A stretch of DNA of 64,000 bases from Natronoarchaeum philippinense (GTDB lineage: Archaea > Halobacteriota > Halobacteria > Halobacteriales > Natronoarchaeaceae). The position numbers and the translations under genes are program-made. Below, one piece after another: positions 8,793 through 18,055 of this stretch; position 1 is the first letter of the stretch; every line of letters begins with the position of its first letter. The stretch is taken from contig NZ_OBEJ01000003.1 of NCBI RefSeq assembly GCF_900215575.1, positions 434,001-498,000 on the forward strand. The letters are read 5' to 3'. The notes under the pieces are model-generated. The model worked only from the letters and a program-made list of their open reading frames with translations. It made no database searches and was not told the DNA's origin.

Positions 8793-10658
8793 ATGGCCGA
8801 CGACGACGGCGACCTGCTCGAAGAGCTCGCGAGCCTTCCCACGTTCCACCACCCGACGGCGTCCCCCGACGGCGACGAGGTGGCGGTCTACTACGACGGC
8901 ACGGGGCGCAACGAACTCCACCTGATCGACGCCGAGACCGGCGAGTCAACGCGGATCAGCGACGGCGAAGTACCCCGGAACGCCCGCTGGCACGTCGAGT
9001 GGGGCGCCGACGGCGAGCGCGTGTTCTTCCATCTCGACGACGACGGCAACGAGCAAAACGACGTCCACGCGATCGACCGCGACGGATCGGCCGAGGCCGT
9101 CGTCGAGATGGACGGCCAAGTGAGCCTCGCTGACGTCGGCGCGGACGGCGAGACGCTGCTGGTCGGTTCCTCGGCGGGCGGCCAGATGAACCTCTACCGG
9201 CACGACCTGCCGACCGGCGAGACCACGAAGCTCACCGACTACGAGCGCGCCGCCTACGGCGGGACCCTCTCGCCGGACTGCGATCGGATCGCGTACGGCA
9301 CCAACGAGACCGACGCCTACGAGAACATGGACGTCTACGTTGCGAACGCGGACGGTTCCGAGCCCCGGAACCTCGAGATCGGCGAGACGGGCGCCGAGTC
9401 GGCGCCGGCCGACTGGGGCCCCGAGGGCGACCGCCTGCTCGTCCAAGACAACACCGAGGACCTCACGCGGTGTGGCATCTACGACCTGCGGACCGACGAG
9501 GTGACTTGGTACGGCGACCTCGACGCCGAAGAACAGCCGGTCGCCTTCCTCCCCGACGGGGAGCGCTTTTTGGCTCACCGGACGCGCGACGCCGCGATCG
9601 CGCCGGTCGTCTACGACGTCGAGAGCGGTGCGAGCAGCGAACTCGACCTCCCAGAGGGAGTCTCGCAGTTTCCCGGCGGACAGGGCGGCGACGCCGCCCT
9701 CTCGGACGACCGCGTCGTCGTGACCCACACCACCGCGGACCGCCGGCCCGAACTGCTGGCCTACGACCTCGACACCGACGAGTACGAGACACTGCTGGAC
9801 GCGGAGTACGGCGACCTCGATCCCGACGCATTCGCCGACGCCGAGTTCTTCACGTTCGAGTCGCACGGCGTCGACGGCTTCCAGCCGTCGGCTCGTCAGA
9901 CTGAGTCTGATGGTGGGCTGGAGATCGAGGCGCTGCTGTACGACTCTGGCGAGCGGCCCTCACCGGCGATCGTCAAGCCTCACGGCGGCCCGCGCGGCCA
10001 AGACACCCGGAGTTTCGACCTTTACACCCAGTTCCTCGTCAGTCAGGGGTACAGCGTGCTGGAGGTGAACTATCGCGGATCGACCGGTCGCGGGCGGGAG
10101 TTCGTCGAACTGCTGTACGACGACTGGGGCGGCGACGAGCAGGCCGACATCGCCGAGGGTGCCCGGCTGCTGCGCGAGAAGGAATGGATCGACGAGGACC
10201 GCATCGCGGTGTTCGGCGGCTCCTACGGCGGGTACTCGGCGTACTGCCAGATGACGATGTACCCCGAGCTGTACGACGCGGGCGTCGCTTGGATCGGCCT
10301 GACCGACCTCCAGGACATGTACGAGAACACGATGCCCCACTTCCGGACGGAACTCTTGGAAAAGAACATCGGCTCGCCCGAGGACAACCCCGAACTGTAC
10401 CGCGAGCGCAGCCCCGTGACCCACGTCGAGAACGTTTCGGCGCCGCTGCTGATGCTCCACGGCGTCAACGACCGACGCGTGCCGGTATCGCAGTCCCGGA
10501 TCTTCCGGGACGCGCTGGTCGACGCGGGCTACACCGAGGGCGAGGACGCCGACTTCGAGTACGTCGAACTCGGCGAGGAGGGCCACGCCTCCTCGGACAT
10601 CGACCAGAAGATCCGGCTGTTCGAGATCTTGGCCGACTTCCTCGATCGCCGACTGTAG
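8793..10658 (+). CDS. S9 family prolyl oligopeptidase / acylaminoacyl peptidase, 621 aa
   Basis: Residues 1-370 form a WD-like beta-propeller with repeated DG-rich strands; residues 375-621 form the alpha/beta hydrolase. The nucleophile is in GGSYGGYSAY, the Asp in HGVNDRRVPVSQ and the His in GEEGHASSD, so the Ser-Asp-His triad is complete. Family S9 enzymes cleave short peptides, often releasing acyl-amino acids. No signal peptide is present, so it acts in the cytoplasm. It converges on alaS with a 69-bp gap. Confidence 0.92.
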   Translation: MADDDGDLLEELASLPTFHHPTASPDGDEVAVYYDGTGRNELHLIDAETGESTRISDGEVPRNARWHVEWGADGERVFFHLDDDGNEQNDVHAIDRDGSAEAVVEMDGQVSLADVGADGETLLVGSSAGGQMNLYRHDLPTGETTKLTDYERAAYGGTLSPDCDRIAYGTNETDAYENMDVYVANADGSEPRNLEIGETGAESAPADWGPEGDRLLVQDNTEDLTRCGIYDLRTDEVTWYGDLDAEEQPVAFLPDGERFLAHRTRDAAIAPVVYDVESGASSELDLPEGVSQFPGGQGGDAALSDDRVVVTHTTADRRPELLAYDLDTDEYETLLDAEYGDLDPDAFADAEFFTFESHGVDGFQPSARQTESDGGLEIEALLYDSGERPSPAIVKPHGGPRGQDTRSFDLYTQFLVSQGYSVLEVNYRGSTGRGREFVELLYDDWGGDEQADIAEGARLLREKEWIDEDRIAVFGGSYGGYSAYCQMTMYPELYDAGVAWIGLTDLQDMYENTMPHFRTELLEKNIGSPEDNPELYRERSPVTHVENVSAPLLMLHGVNDRRVPVSQSRIFRDALVDAGYTEGEDADFEYVELGEEGHASSDIDQKIRLFEILADFLDRRL

Positions 10659-10727
10659 GAGTCACACGGGCGGTTCGCGTCCGCGAACGCGTTTCTAGCT
10701 CCCGTCGCCGGAACGAAAAGCCGATCC

Positions 10728-13505
10728 TCAGGCGTTTTTGACCTGCCGGAGCACGTCGGGCGCCGCGTCGAGGGCGTCGTCCAGCGCGTCCACGTCGGGA
10801 CCGCCGCCCTGCGCGAAGTCCGGCGGACCGCCGCCGCCGCCGCCGACGCGGCCGGCGAGTTCGCCGACGACCTGTCCGGCGTTGACGCCGACGTCCTCGG
10901 GGACACCGACGACAAACTGCGCGGAGTCGGCCCCGCTGCCGATCACCGCGACGTTGCCCTCCTCGACGATGGCGTTGGCCGTCGCCCGGAGCTCGTCCAT
11001 CTCGCCGTCGAGCCGTTGAATCACCGCGGTCGCGCCGTCGAGGTCGACCTCCTCGGCGTCGCCGGCGCCACCCGCGCGCACTTCGGCCAGTTCCTCCTGC
11101 AACTCCTCGATCTGCTTGCCGCGCGCTTTCCACTCCTCGAAGAAGCGCTCGGCGGTTTCGGGGACCTCTTGGGGCGTCACGTCGAGCACGTCGGCGGCGT
11201 CGTACAGCGCGTCCTCGGTGCGCTGGGTCCCCTCGATGGCGGCGTTGCCCGCCGAGAACACGATGCGCTCGACGCCGTCTTGGACGCGCTCGGTCGTCTG
11301 GACTTTGATGGCGCCGATGTCGCCGGTGCGGTCGACGTGGGTGCCACCGCAGGCCTGTACGTCGTCGGCGACGTGGATCAGCCGGATCTGTTCACCCGGC
11401 GGGATGCCACCCTGATAGAGGCCGAAGCCGTGCTCGGCCTCGGCCTCGTTGCGGTGGGGCCACTCTTGGGTGACGGTGACGTTTTCCATCACCAGCTCGT
11501 TGGCGACGCGCTCGATCTCCTTGACGTCCTCGCGGGTGATGCGCCGGTAGTGGCGCAGGTCGATTCTCGAACTGTCGACGCCCTTTTGGGCGCCGGCCTG
11601 TCGGACGTGCTCGCCGAGCACCTGCTTGGCGCTGTGGATGATGATGTGCGTCGCGGTGTGGTTGCGCATTAGTTGACGGCGTCGCTGCACGTCGAGTTGC
11701 CCCCGGACCATCGAACCCTTGTCGAGCGGCTCGTCGGTGCGGTGGCGGACGACGCCGTTCTCGATCTGCGTGTCGGTGACGTCGACGGTGGCGTCCTCGG
11801 TCGACAGCGTCCCGTGGTCGGCGGGCTGGCCGCCGCCTTCGGGGTAGAACATCGTCTGGTCGAGCACCACGTCGTAGCCCTCCTCGCGCTCGAACACGTC
11901 CAGCACCACGGCCTCGAACTGCGCGCCCTGCTGGTCGTCGTAGTAGAGCTTCTCCGTTTCGGGGAGATCTTCGAACCGGTCGTCGATCTCGTCGGCCGCG
12001 ACGCCGGCGGTCTCCTGATCGTGGCGCTGGGCGACGAGACTGTAGAAGTCGTCGGGTACGTCCACGTCGGCGCCCCGTTCGGCGGCGATCTCCTCGACCA
12101 TGTCGGGCTGGATGCCGTGGGAGTCGTACAGTTCGATCAGTTCGTCGGTGGGCACCGGCTCGCCCTTCTCGCTGTACTCCTCGGCCAACTGCTCGACCCG
12201 GCGGGAGCCCCGATCGAGCGTCTCGCGGTACTTCTCGACCTCGGTGCGGACGACATCGCGGATCGTGTCGCGGTTCTCGTACTCCAAGCGCTCGGCCTGC
12301 ATGTCGACGAGTTCGTCCAGCGGTGCGTCGACGCCGACGTTGTCGACCAGCCGCTTGGTGCGCCGAAGCACCATCCGGGCGAGATAGCCCGTCCCGACGT
12401 TCGAGGGGACGATGCCGTCGCCGAGCATGTACGCCAGCGTCCGGCAGTGGTCAGCGATCGCGTAGATGTCTTCGAGGGGCTCGACCAGTTCCTCTAGCTC
12501 CTCGGTCGTGACGCCGACCTCGGCGGCGATCTCGTCGCGGGCGGCCTCGACGTCTTCGGCCTCGTCGATGTCCATCTTGCCCGAGAGTTTCGAGGCCTGA
12601 TGGACGACCGCCTGTTCACCGTCGGTGAGTTCGATTCCGGCGTTGTCCTTGAGGAACTCGATCGTTTCGGGGTAGACCGCCTCGTACACCGTCGGCGTCC
12701 CTTGGCTCATCCACGTCCAGCGTTCGAGCCCGTAGCCGGTGTCGACGATGTAGGTGTCCATCGGCGAGTAGCGGTTCCCGTCTTTCATCTCGTACTCGCC
12801 GTCGGGGTCCTGTTCCATCGACATGAAGACGAGCGTGGCGAGTTCGGCGCCCTTGTAGATAACCTCGATCGCAGGTCCGGCGTTGCCGCCGCCGACCCAC
12901 GGGTCCTCGATGTAGGTGATCTCTTCTAGATCGGCGCCCAGCGACTCGAACAGCTCGTCGCAGTACTGGACCGTTTGGTCTTTCCAGTACACTTCGCCCT
13001 CGTAGGCGTACTGCTCGGGGTCTTCGATATCCTCGCGGGCGTTGAAGGCGTGGTGGGCCATCATCTCGAAGGCCATCGTGTGCCGGCCGGTCTTGCCCAC
13101 GTTGTCGATGTCCTGCATCCGGATGCAGGGCTGGCTGATCGTCAGCGGGTTGGCGGGCGGCGGCGTCTCGCCCGACGTGACCAGCGGCTGGAAGTCGTAG
13201 ATCGACGCCTGCGTGAGCAACACGTCGTCGCGCCAGCGATTGGCGGCGACTGGGTAAGGCTCGACGCGCTCGTGATCGTGCTCCTCGAAGAAAGAGAGGA
13301 ACGCTTCGCGCATCTCCTCTAAGCTGTACTCCTCGTCGAAGCCGGGGTCGTCGATGAACGAGTACTCCGCGCAGGGCGGCTCGCCGCAGGTCTCCCGGTC
13401 GTGATCGCGTGTCCAGAAGTGATCGCCACACTCCGAACACTGCTTTCGGACGAAGTCGTTGTCCTCGAAATAGTCGAGGCGGTACTCCTCCTCGAGTTCG
13501 CTCAT
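10728..13505 (-). CDS. alaS: Alanine--tRNA ligase, archaeal type
   Basis: The ATG at 13505 ([13 protein letters not shown]) gives 925 residues, the usual archaeal length, and has a TATA element 26 nt upstream; the longer frame to 13529 is rejected. An N-terminal zinc cluster (CSECGDHFW) typical of archaeal AlaRS is present, followed by the class II catalytic core, the editing domain with HTATHII near residue 617 and CGGTHVD near 718, and a C-terminal C-Ala domain containing a glycine-rich GGGGGPPDF loop. The enzyme charges tRNA-Ala and hydrolyses Ser- and Gly-tRNA-Ala. Confidence 0.97.
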   Translation of the reverse strand: MSELEEEYRLDYFEDNDFVRKQCSECGDHFWTRDHDRETCGEPPCAEYSFIDDPGFDEEYSLEEMREAFLSFFEEHDHERVEPYPVAANRWRDDVLLTQASIYDFQPLVTSGETPPPANPLTISQPCIRMQDIDNVGKTGRHTMAFEMMAHHAFNAREDIEDPEQYAYEGEVYWKDQTVQYCDELFESLGADLEEITYIEDPWVGGGNAGPAIEVIYKGAELATLVFMSMEQDPDGEYEMKDGNRYSPMDTYIVDTGYGLERWTWMSQGTPTVYEAVYPETIEFLKDNAGIELTDGEQAVVHQASKLSGKMDIDEAEDVEAARDEIAAEVGVTTEELEELVEPLEDIYAIADHCRTLAYMLGDGIVPSNVGTGYLARMVLRRTKRLVDNVGVDAPLDELVDMQAERLEYENRDTIRDVVRTEVEKYRETLDRGSRRVEQLAEEYSEKGEPVPTDELIELYDSHGIQPDMVEEIAAERGADVDVPDDFYSLVAQRHDQETAGVAADEIDDRFEDLPETEKLYYDDQQGAQFEAVVLDVFEREEGYDVVLDQTMFYPEGGGQPADHGTLSTEDATVDVTDTQIENGVVRHRTDEPLDKGSMVRGQLDVQRRRQLMRNHTATHIIIHSAKQVLGEHVRQAGAQKGVDSSRIDLRHYRRITREDVKEIERVANELVMENVTVTQEWPHRNEAEAEHGFGLYQGGIPPGEQIRLIHVADDVQACGGTHVDRTGDIGAIKVQTTERVQDGVERIVFSAGNAAIEGTQRTEDALYDAADVLDVTPQEVPETAERFFEEWKARGKQIEELQEELAEVRAGGAGDAEEVDLDGATAVIQRLDGEMDELRATANAIVEEGNVAVIGSGADSAQFVVGVPEDVGVNAGQVVGELAGRVGGGGGGPPDFAQGGGPDVDALDDALDAAPDVLRQVKNA

Positions 13506-13530
13506 TACCATCTGGTGGTCGCGCAGCAAG

Positions 13531-13535
13531 TAAAA
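13531..13535 (-). promoter_or_regulatory. TATA element for alaS
   Basis: On the minus strand the sequence reads CTGTTTTACTTG, with the TTTTA core 26 nt upstream of the alaS ATG at 13505, the expected spacing for a leaderless transcript. Confidence 0.5.
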
Positions 13536-13571
13536 CAGTTCCGCAACCGCGAAACGGCCGGCGCGGGCGCG

Positions 13572-14174
13572 CTATGCCGTCCGGAACTCGTCTCCGTCGC
13601 GCTCGACGCCCGGTAGTTCGGCCAGTCGCGGGGCGACGCAGTCGAGCCACGCGTCGGCGTCGGCGTAGCCTGCTGAATGGGCAGGATACACCGCCTCAGC
13701 TAGCGCGTCGGCGTCGGCTGGCCCGCGTTCTCGAAGATACTCGAAGGCCGCCCGAACGGCGTCCCGACGCCAGTCGCGCATCAACTCGCTGGCGCCGGGA
13801 AAGTCCAACTCGTCCAGCGCGTCCTCGACCGCTCGGTCGTCGTCCAGCGTGACGACGACATCACCGTCGGCCAGCCGGTCGGCGGGCAGGTACCACAGTT
13901 CCACGTCGTACTCCTCGCGCTCGTCGTCCATCGGACGGTCGCGCTCGCCGACATCGACGCCGCTGACGGTCTTTCGATGGAGCGCGCCGCGCTCGACGAG
14001 GGCGGCGAGCGCGTTCCGTGCGGCGTCGGCGTCGAGCCCCGTCGTCGTGGCAACCTCTCCGACGGTCATCGGTGCGGCGTCGACGAAGGCCGCAAGTACC
14101 GCCGTCTCGTCGGCCGAAGGCGGTCCGCTCTCCCCGTCGCCGGGCCCGCTTTCCCCGTCGCCGTCCGCTGCCAT
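13572..14174 (-). CDS. Winged-helix-like hypothetical protein, 200 aa
   Basis: The start at 14174 (MAADGDGESGP) is preferred; the extension to 14264 is arginine-rich and overlaps the promoter region of the phosphoesterase. After an acidic linker, residues 28-75 look like a winged helix (DAAPMTVGEVATTTGLDADAARNALAALVERGAL). A mid-section with ELWYLPADRL follows, and the C-terminus (about 130-200) resembles a second small helical domain with AFEYLRERGPADADAL. No zinc ligands or membrane helices are seen. It may be a DNA-binding regulator of unknown target and is divergent from the phosphoesterase gene. Confidence 0.65.
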   Translation of the reverse strand: MAADGDGESGPGDGESGPPSADETAVLAAFVDAAPMTVGEVATTTGLDADAARNALAALVERGALHRKTVSGVDVGERDRPMDDEREEYDVELWYLPADRLADGDVVVTLDDDRAVEDALDELDFPGASELMRDWRRDAVRAAFEYLRERGPADADALAEAVYPAHSAGYADADAWLDCVAPRLAELPGVERDGDEFRTA

Positions 14175-14308
14175 GCGCGCACGTTCGAGAGCATTCGTGA
14201 TGGGCCTTCCCCTTCCCTTCGCCGTCCTGTCCAGTTGGCACGCCCCGTCAAGTGTCCTTGCCACACAGAGCCGAAAGACAGGTCCGGGCGGCGCCCCTCG
14301 GCTCTGCT

Positions 14309-14818
14309 ATGCTCGTAGTTTGTTCCGATACGCACAGCCGCGAGGGCCACGCCCTCGACGGCCGGACGCTCGACGCCGTCCGCGAGGCCGACGCGGTGAT
14401 CCACGCGGGCGATTTCACGTCGCCGAGCGCGCTCGATGCCTTTCACGAGGTCGCCGACCGGCTGTATCCGGTCCACGGCAACGCCGACAGCATGGCGGTC
14501 CGGGACCGGTTGCCGACCGCCCGCACCGTCGAGTACGAGAGCGTTCGCATCGCGGTCACCCACCGACAGGACGGCGGGCCGACCGCGCTCTCGCTGTTCG
14601 GCCGGCAGAACGGCGCCGATCTGGTCGTCTCGGGCCACACGCACGACCCCGGCGTCGTCGAAGCCGAGGAGCTAACGCTGCTCAACCCCGGCAGTCACGC
14701 CCAGCCCCGGGGCAATCGACCCGGCTACGCGGAACTGGTGCCGGTCGACGACGGGCTCGACGGAACGCTGCTGCAGCCGGACGGTACCGTCATCGAGGAG
14801 TTCACGATACGGCCGTAG
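14309..14818 (+). CDS. Metallophosphoesterase, YfcE/MJ0936 type
   Basis: The start at 14309 (MLVVCSDTHSREG) begins directly with the first metal-binding motif. All calcineurin-like motifs are visible in 169 residues: SDTH, HAGDF, HGNADS, the His in VTHRQ, and SGHTHDP. The family comprises small dimetal phosphodiesterases of the cytoplasm whose natural substrates are mostly undefined. It is divergent from the winged-helix gene at 13572, sharing a 134-bp promoter gap. Downstream lies a 273-bp gap with no gene that I can support. Confidence 0.9.
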   Translation: MLVVCSDTHSREGHALDGRTLDAVREADAVIHAGDFTSPSALDAFHEVADRLYPVHGNADSMAVRDRLPTARTVEYESVRIAVTHRQDGGPTALSLFGRQNGADLVVSGHTHDPGVVEAEELTLLNPGSHAQPRGNRPGYAELVPVDDGLDGTLLQPDGTVIEEFTIRP

Positions 14819-15091
14819 GAGGGAGTCGTCAGCGGGACGCCGTAGCGCGGCCGGCAGGAACCGGCCGCGAGCGTTCGGGTCGCGCCGGGGTCAGGAGCCG
14901 GCGCGAGCCCGGCGTCGGAGGGCAACCGGACAGTAGGTGGGATTCGGTCGGGGGCCGGGCAGCATGGAGGGCCATCGGCCGCTGACCGCGTCCTGTGAGG
15001 GACGCAACAACGACTCGTGTCCCCGTATCAAAAGAGCCACCGTAGACTCAAACGGCGATTTTAGTTACCTGCCGGCGGGCACGGCGTCTGA

Positions 15092-15850
15092 TCAGGTCCG
15101 ATAGATTCGGGCGTACCAGACAGTGTACCACGCCAGCACGACAACTGCACCCCCGGCGAAAAACAGCGCCCCCGGTGGGAGCCCGGCGCCGACGATATCA
15201 GCGAGCGGACCGTCACCCAGCAGCGGCACGTCGATGCCGCCGCTGGCGCCGCCGTCGTCCGCGCCGGCCCCGCTGGCGCTGTCGCCTTGCACGTCGCTAG
15301 TTGTGATGTCGCCGCTGCCGTCGCCACCTGTCGAGCTGCCGCTGGTTGTAAAGTCGCCGCCCCCGTCCGTCGAGCCGCCGGTTCCACCGTCGGTGGTGCT
15401 GCCGGTCTCGGGGCTAGCGACGAGGTGCTGGACGAGCAGGCTCGCACCGGCAACCGCGCCGAGCGCCCCGATCAGCCGGGAGAGCGCGGCTCGGAGCCCC
15501 GTTTCTTTGTCCTCGTCGCCCGCGAACACGACCAGCGGCTGGTCGGTCGGGGCGTACACTCGCATCTCGCGGCCTTTCTCGGAGTAGACCGTGTCGATGA
15601 CGCGGATCACGTCGGCGTCTTCGAGCTTTTCGAGGTGGTACTGGGTGTTCTGTAGCGAGGTGTCGACCCGATCCGCGAGTTCCGAGGGCGTCCCGGGGTC
15701 GTCGTGGAGCGCGCCGAGCAGTTCGCGGGCGGTGCCCGAGGAAAGGGCGGCCAGCACGTCGTCGGCCTCGTCGCTGTCGAGTCCGACCACTCTCGGATCG
15801 CCGTCGTCCGCGGCCGAGGTGTCGGGGGAGGAGGGCAGGAGGTCGGCCAT
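15092..15850 (-). CDS. ArsR-like HTH protein with C-terminal membrane helices
   Basis: The ATG at 15850 (MADLLPSSPD) or a GTG at 15859 could start it. Residues 30-115 form an ArsR/HTH_20 winged helix (LSSGTARELLGALHDDPGTPSELADR, recognition region TSLQNTQYHLEKLEDADV, wing VYSEKGREMRVYAP). A short hydrophobic stretch near residues 128-145, a Gly/Ser/Thr-rich linker and a final helix (GALFFAGGAVVVLAWYTVWYA) follow, so the protein is probably membrane-anchored with a cytoplasmic DNA-binding head. This architecture is common in haloarchaea; targets are unknown. Confidence 0.8.
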   Translation of the reverse strand: MADLLPSSPDTSAADDGDPRVVGLDSDEADDVLAALSSGTARELLGALHDDPGTPSELADRVDTSLQNTQYHLEKLEDADVIRVIDTVYSEKGREMRVYAPTDQPLVVFAGDEDKETGLRAALSRLIGALGAVAGASLLVQHLVASPETGSTTDGGTGGSTDGGGDFTTSGSSTGGDGSGDITTSDVQGDSASGAGADDGGASGGIDVPLLGDGPLADIVGAGLPPGALFFAGGAVVVLAWYTVWYARIYRT

Positions 15851-15973
15851 GCCATACACGTCTCAATCGTCGGGCATGAACTTTCCGGGCTGGAACCGGC
15901 GTTCTCTCATCGATCGCCCCCCGTCGGACGCTCCGCCGAAACGCATTTCAGCGACCCGCCTGAATCTCGACTC

Positions 15974-16096
15974 ATGAACCTCGACCCGTTCTTCGTCGTC
16001 CTCGTCGCGGCCTTCGTCGGCCTGTTTTTCTTCCTGTTCTTGCTCGTGCGTCGGACGATGCTGTCGTTCAAAGAAGGAATGGACAACGGTCGGTAG
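15974..16096 (+). CDS. Small single-pass membrane protein, 40 aa
   Basis: The frame from ATG 15974 reads MNLDPFFVVLVAAFVGLFFF and then a second hydrophobic stretch, a basic patch (VRRTM) and KEGMDNGR. The N-out/C-in arrangement with positive residues after the helix is typical for a one-helix membrane protein. The stop is directly adjacent to the stop of the convergent CHY zinc-finger gene. The length and hydrophobic pattern are convincing for a real small gene, but the function is unknown. Confidence 0.6.
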   Translation: MNLDPFFVVLVAAFVGLFFFLFLLVRRTMLSFKEGMDNGR

Positions 16097-16450
16097 TCAC
16101 CGGCTGTCCGCTTCGGCGGCCTCGAAGTAGCGCTGATAGTGGTCGGCACAGCCCGGATTGAACGCCGCGTCGCACTCGGGACACGCGTCGACGCCGACGT
16201 ACGTCTCGACGGTGAGTTCGGCCCCGCAGGCCCCACAGAGCACGGCCGGCTCGTCCCGGCGCGCTGCCGGCCAGCGGTCGGCATCGTGCTCGGTGACGGC
16301 GTCGTGACACCGAAAGCAGGGGTAGTACGTCCCACAGCAGTCGAACTTGATTGCGACGACATCGAGCGCGCTGTCGTAGTGGGCACACCGCGTTTCGGCG
16401 TCGACGCCCTCGCCGCGGACCTCGTGACCGTGGACCTGCACACCGAGCAT
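16097..16450 (-). CDS. CHY-type zinc finger protein, 117 aa
   Basis: The core is RCAHYDSALDVVAIKFDCC, followed by YYPCFRCHD, CGACGAELTV and ACPECDAAF, giving the Cys/His spacing of the CHY zinc finger, which binds three zinc ions in its eukaryotic relatives. Haloarchaeal copies are short standalone versions. Start codons at 16450, 16465 and 16468 are all in frame; 16450 is taken because conservation begins just after it. Upstream it is divergent from the M29 aminopeptidase. The role may be zinc storage or a redox-linked chaperone function as in Hot13 relatives, but this is inference. Confidence 0.85.
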   Translation of the reverse strand: MLGVQVHGHEVRGEGVDAETRCAHYDSALDVVAIKFDCCGTYYPCFRCHDAVTEHDADRWPAARRDEPAVLCGACGAELTVETYVGVDACPECDAAFNPGCADHYQRYFEAAEADSR

Positions 16451-16562
16451 TGCGCGTGCGATCATCATAACCGCTGTGCCGTGGACGCCGGACGTGAGGA
16501 CGACTGGCCCGCTACCTTCGGAAAACCAAACGGTTTTGCACGGCCCGGATTCACAAGGTGGT

Positions 16563-17651
16563 ATGGACCCACGAATCCGCGAACACGCGTCGTTGCTCGT
16601 CCACGAAGCGCTCGAACTGGAGGAGGGCGACGACGTGATCGTCAGAGTACCGGACGTCGCCGAGGACCTGCTGGTCGCCATCTACGAGGCGCTGGGCGAT
16701 GTCGGCGCCAACCCGGTCTCTGTCTCGGGAAGCGCCCGCGCACACCGCGCCTACATGCGCTCTCACGACGGCGAGTTCGAGCTACCGGACCACGAGATGG
16801 CGCTCGTCGAGGCAGCCGACGCCCACATCCACGTCCGTGCCGACGAGAACGTCACCGAGACCAGCGACGTGGCGCCGGAACGAAACGCAGCCTACCAGCA
16901 GGCGCGCCGACCCATCCTCGACGAGCGACTCACCGACAACTGGACGCTCACCCAGTATCCCGCGCCGGCGAACGCCCAACTCGCCGAGATGAGCACCGAG
17001 GGGTACGAGAATTTCGTTTGGGACGCCGTCAACAAAGACTGGGACGCACAGGAGGAGTTCCAGGCTCAGATGGTCGAAATCCTCGACGGCGCCGAGGAAG
17101 TCCGAATCGTCAGCGGCGACACCACCGACGTTCGGATGCGCGTCGCCGACAACCCGACGATCAACGACACCTGCAAGCACAACGTCCCCGGCGGCGAGGT
17201 GTTCACCGCGCCCCAACCCGACAGCGTCGAGGGCGAAGTGCTGTTCGACAAGCCCGTCTACCAGCAGGGCCGCGAAGTCCTCGACGCCCACCTGCACTTC
17301 GAGAACGGCGAGGTCGTCGAGCACTCCGCGAGCAAGAACGAGGACGTACTTACGGAGATTCTCGACACCGACGACGGCGCCCGACGCCTCGGCGAGCTCG
17401 GCATCGGGATGAACCGCGATATCGACCAGTTCACCTACAACATGCTGTTCGACGAGAAGATGGGCGACACCGTCCACATGGCGGTCGGCCGAGCCTACGA
17501 GGACACCGTCGGCGAGGGCAACGAACAGAACGAGAGCGCCGTCCACGTCGACATGATCGTGGATATGAGCGAGGATTCGCGGATCGAAGTCGATGGCGAG
17601 GTCGTCCAGCGTAACGGGACGTTCCGGTTCGAGGACGGGTTCGAGGAATAG
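16563..17651 (+). CDS. Aminopeptidase, M29 family
   Basis: The ATG at 16563 (MDPRIREHASLLVHEALEL) follows a purine-rich AAGGTGGT that may act as a ribosome binding site. The 362-residue length matches the thermophilic aminopeptidase family (AmpS/PepS). Metal and catalytic residues in the C-terminal domain are visible: Glu in LGELGIGMN, the His and Tyr seven residues apart in HMAVGRAY, and HVD in SAVHVDMIVDM. The family removes N-terminal residues using a dinuclear metal site. It is the fourth peptidase of the first 18 kb. Confidence 0.93.
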   Translation: MDPRIREHASLLVHEALELEEGDDVIVRVPDVAEDLLVAIYEALGDVGANPVSVSGSARAHRAYMRSHDGEFELPDHEMALVEAADAHIHVRADENVTETSDVAPERNAAYQQARRPILDERLTDNWTLTQYPAPANAQLAEMSTEGYENFVWDAVNKDWDAQEEFQAQMVEILDGAEEVRIVSGDTTDVRMRVADNPTINDTCKHNVPGGEVFTAPQPDSVEGEVLFDKPVYQQGREVLDAHLHFENGEVVEHSASKNEDVLTEILDTDDGARRLGELGIGMNRDIDQFTYNMLFDEKMGDTVHMAVGRAYEDTVGEGNEQNESAVHVDMIVDMSEDSRIEVDGEVVQRNGTFRFEDGFEE

Positions 17652-17833
17652 CGCGATTCTCGATCACTCCGTTAGCTCCGAACCGCAACAGGTAATCAGA
17701 ACCCCGGAGCAGACGAACGGCGTGTGCCATCGAAACCGCGCCCCGGTGCCCGGATCACCCTATCATAATTTTCTCTCAACTCTATCCGAAAACTTCAATT
17801 CAATTTATTAATTGTCTGTGTGAATCCGTATCT

Positions 17834-17986
17834 ATGCCCAAAGTCGACTGTCCTGACTGCGAGCGACACATTGCGATGCACGAACTCGAAGCGCGCACGG
17901 TCACGCAGGGCGACGGATTTTCGACCAACTATCGCTGTCCGTTCTGCCGGGGAAATATCGAAGATGTAGGGAGTCTTATGGTCTGA
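17834..17986 (+). CDS. Two-CxxC small zinc-ribbon protein, 50 aa
   Basis: ATG 17834 to TGA 17986 encodes MPKVDCPDCERHIAMHELEA and ends CPFCRGNIEDVGSLMV. Two CPxC pairs separated by about 30 residues form a rubredoxin-like or zinc-ribbon knuckle. Upstream is an AT-rich segment (17765-17820) with TTTATTAATTG that could serve as promoter, with about 20-25 nt to the start. Haloarchaea encode many such micro-zinc-finger proteins; a few have been linked to biofilm and swarming phenotypes, but nothing here sets a function. Confidence 0.75.
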   Translation: MPKVDCPDCERHIAMHELEARTVTQGDGFSTNYRCPFCRGNIEDVGSLMV

Positions 17987-18055
17987 CGCCGACGCTCGCC
18001 GATATTCAATTCCAGCGATTGTAACGATTTTCGACGACGCCGAGACGGCTGCTGC

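Noticed and set aside
7080-8921. Minus-strand frame of 613 codons opposite the M32 carboxypeptidase
   Set aside because: Shadow of the M32 gene, whose HEFGH and HESQS motifs are clear. The antisense frame shows no family features.
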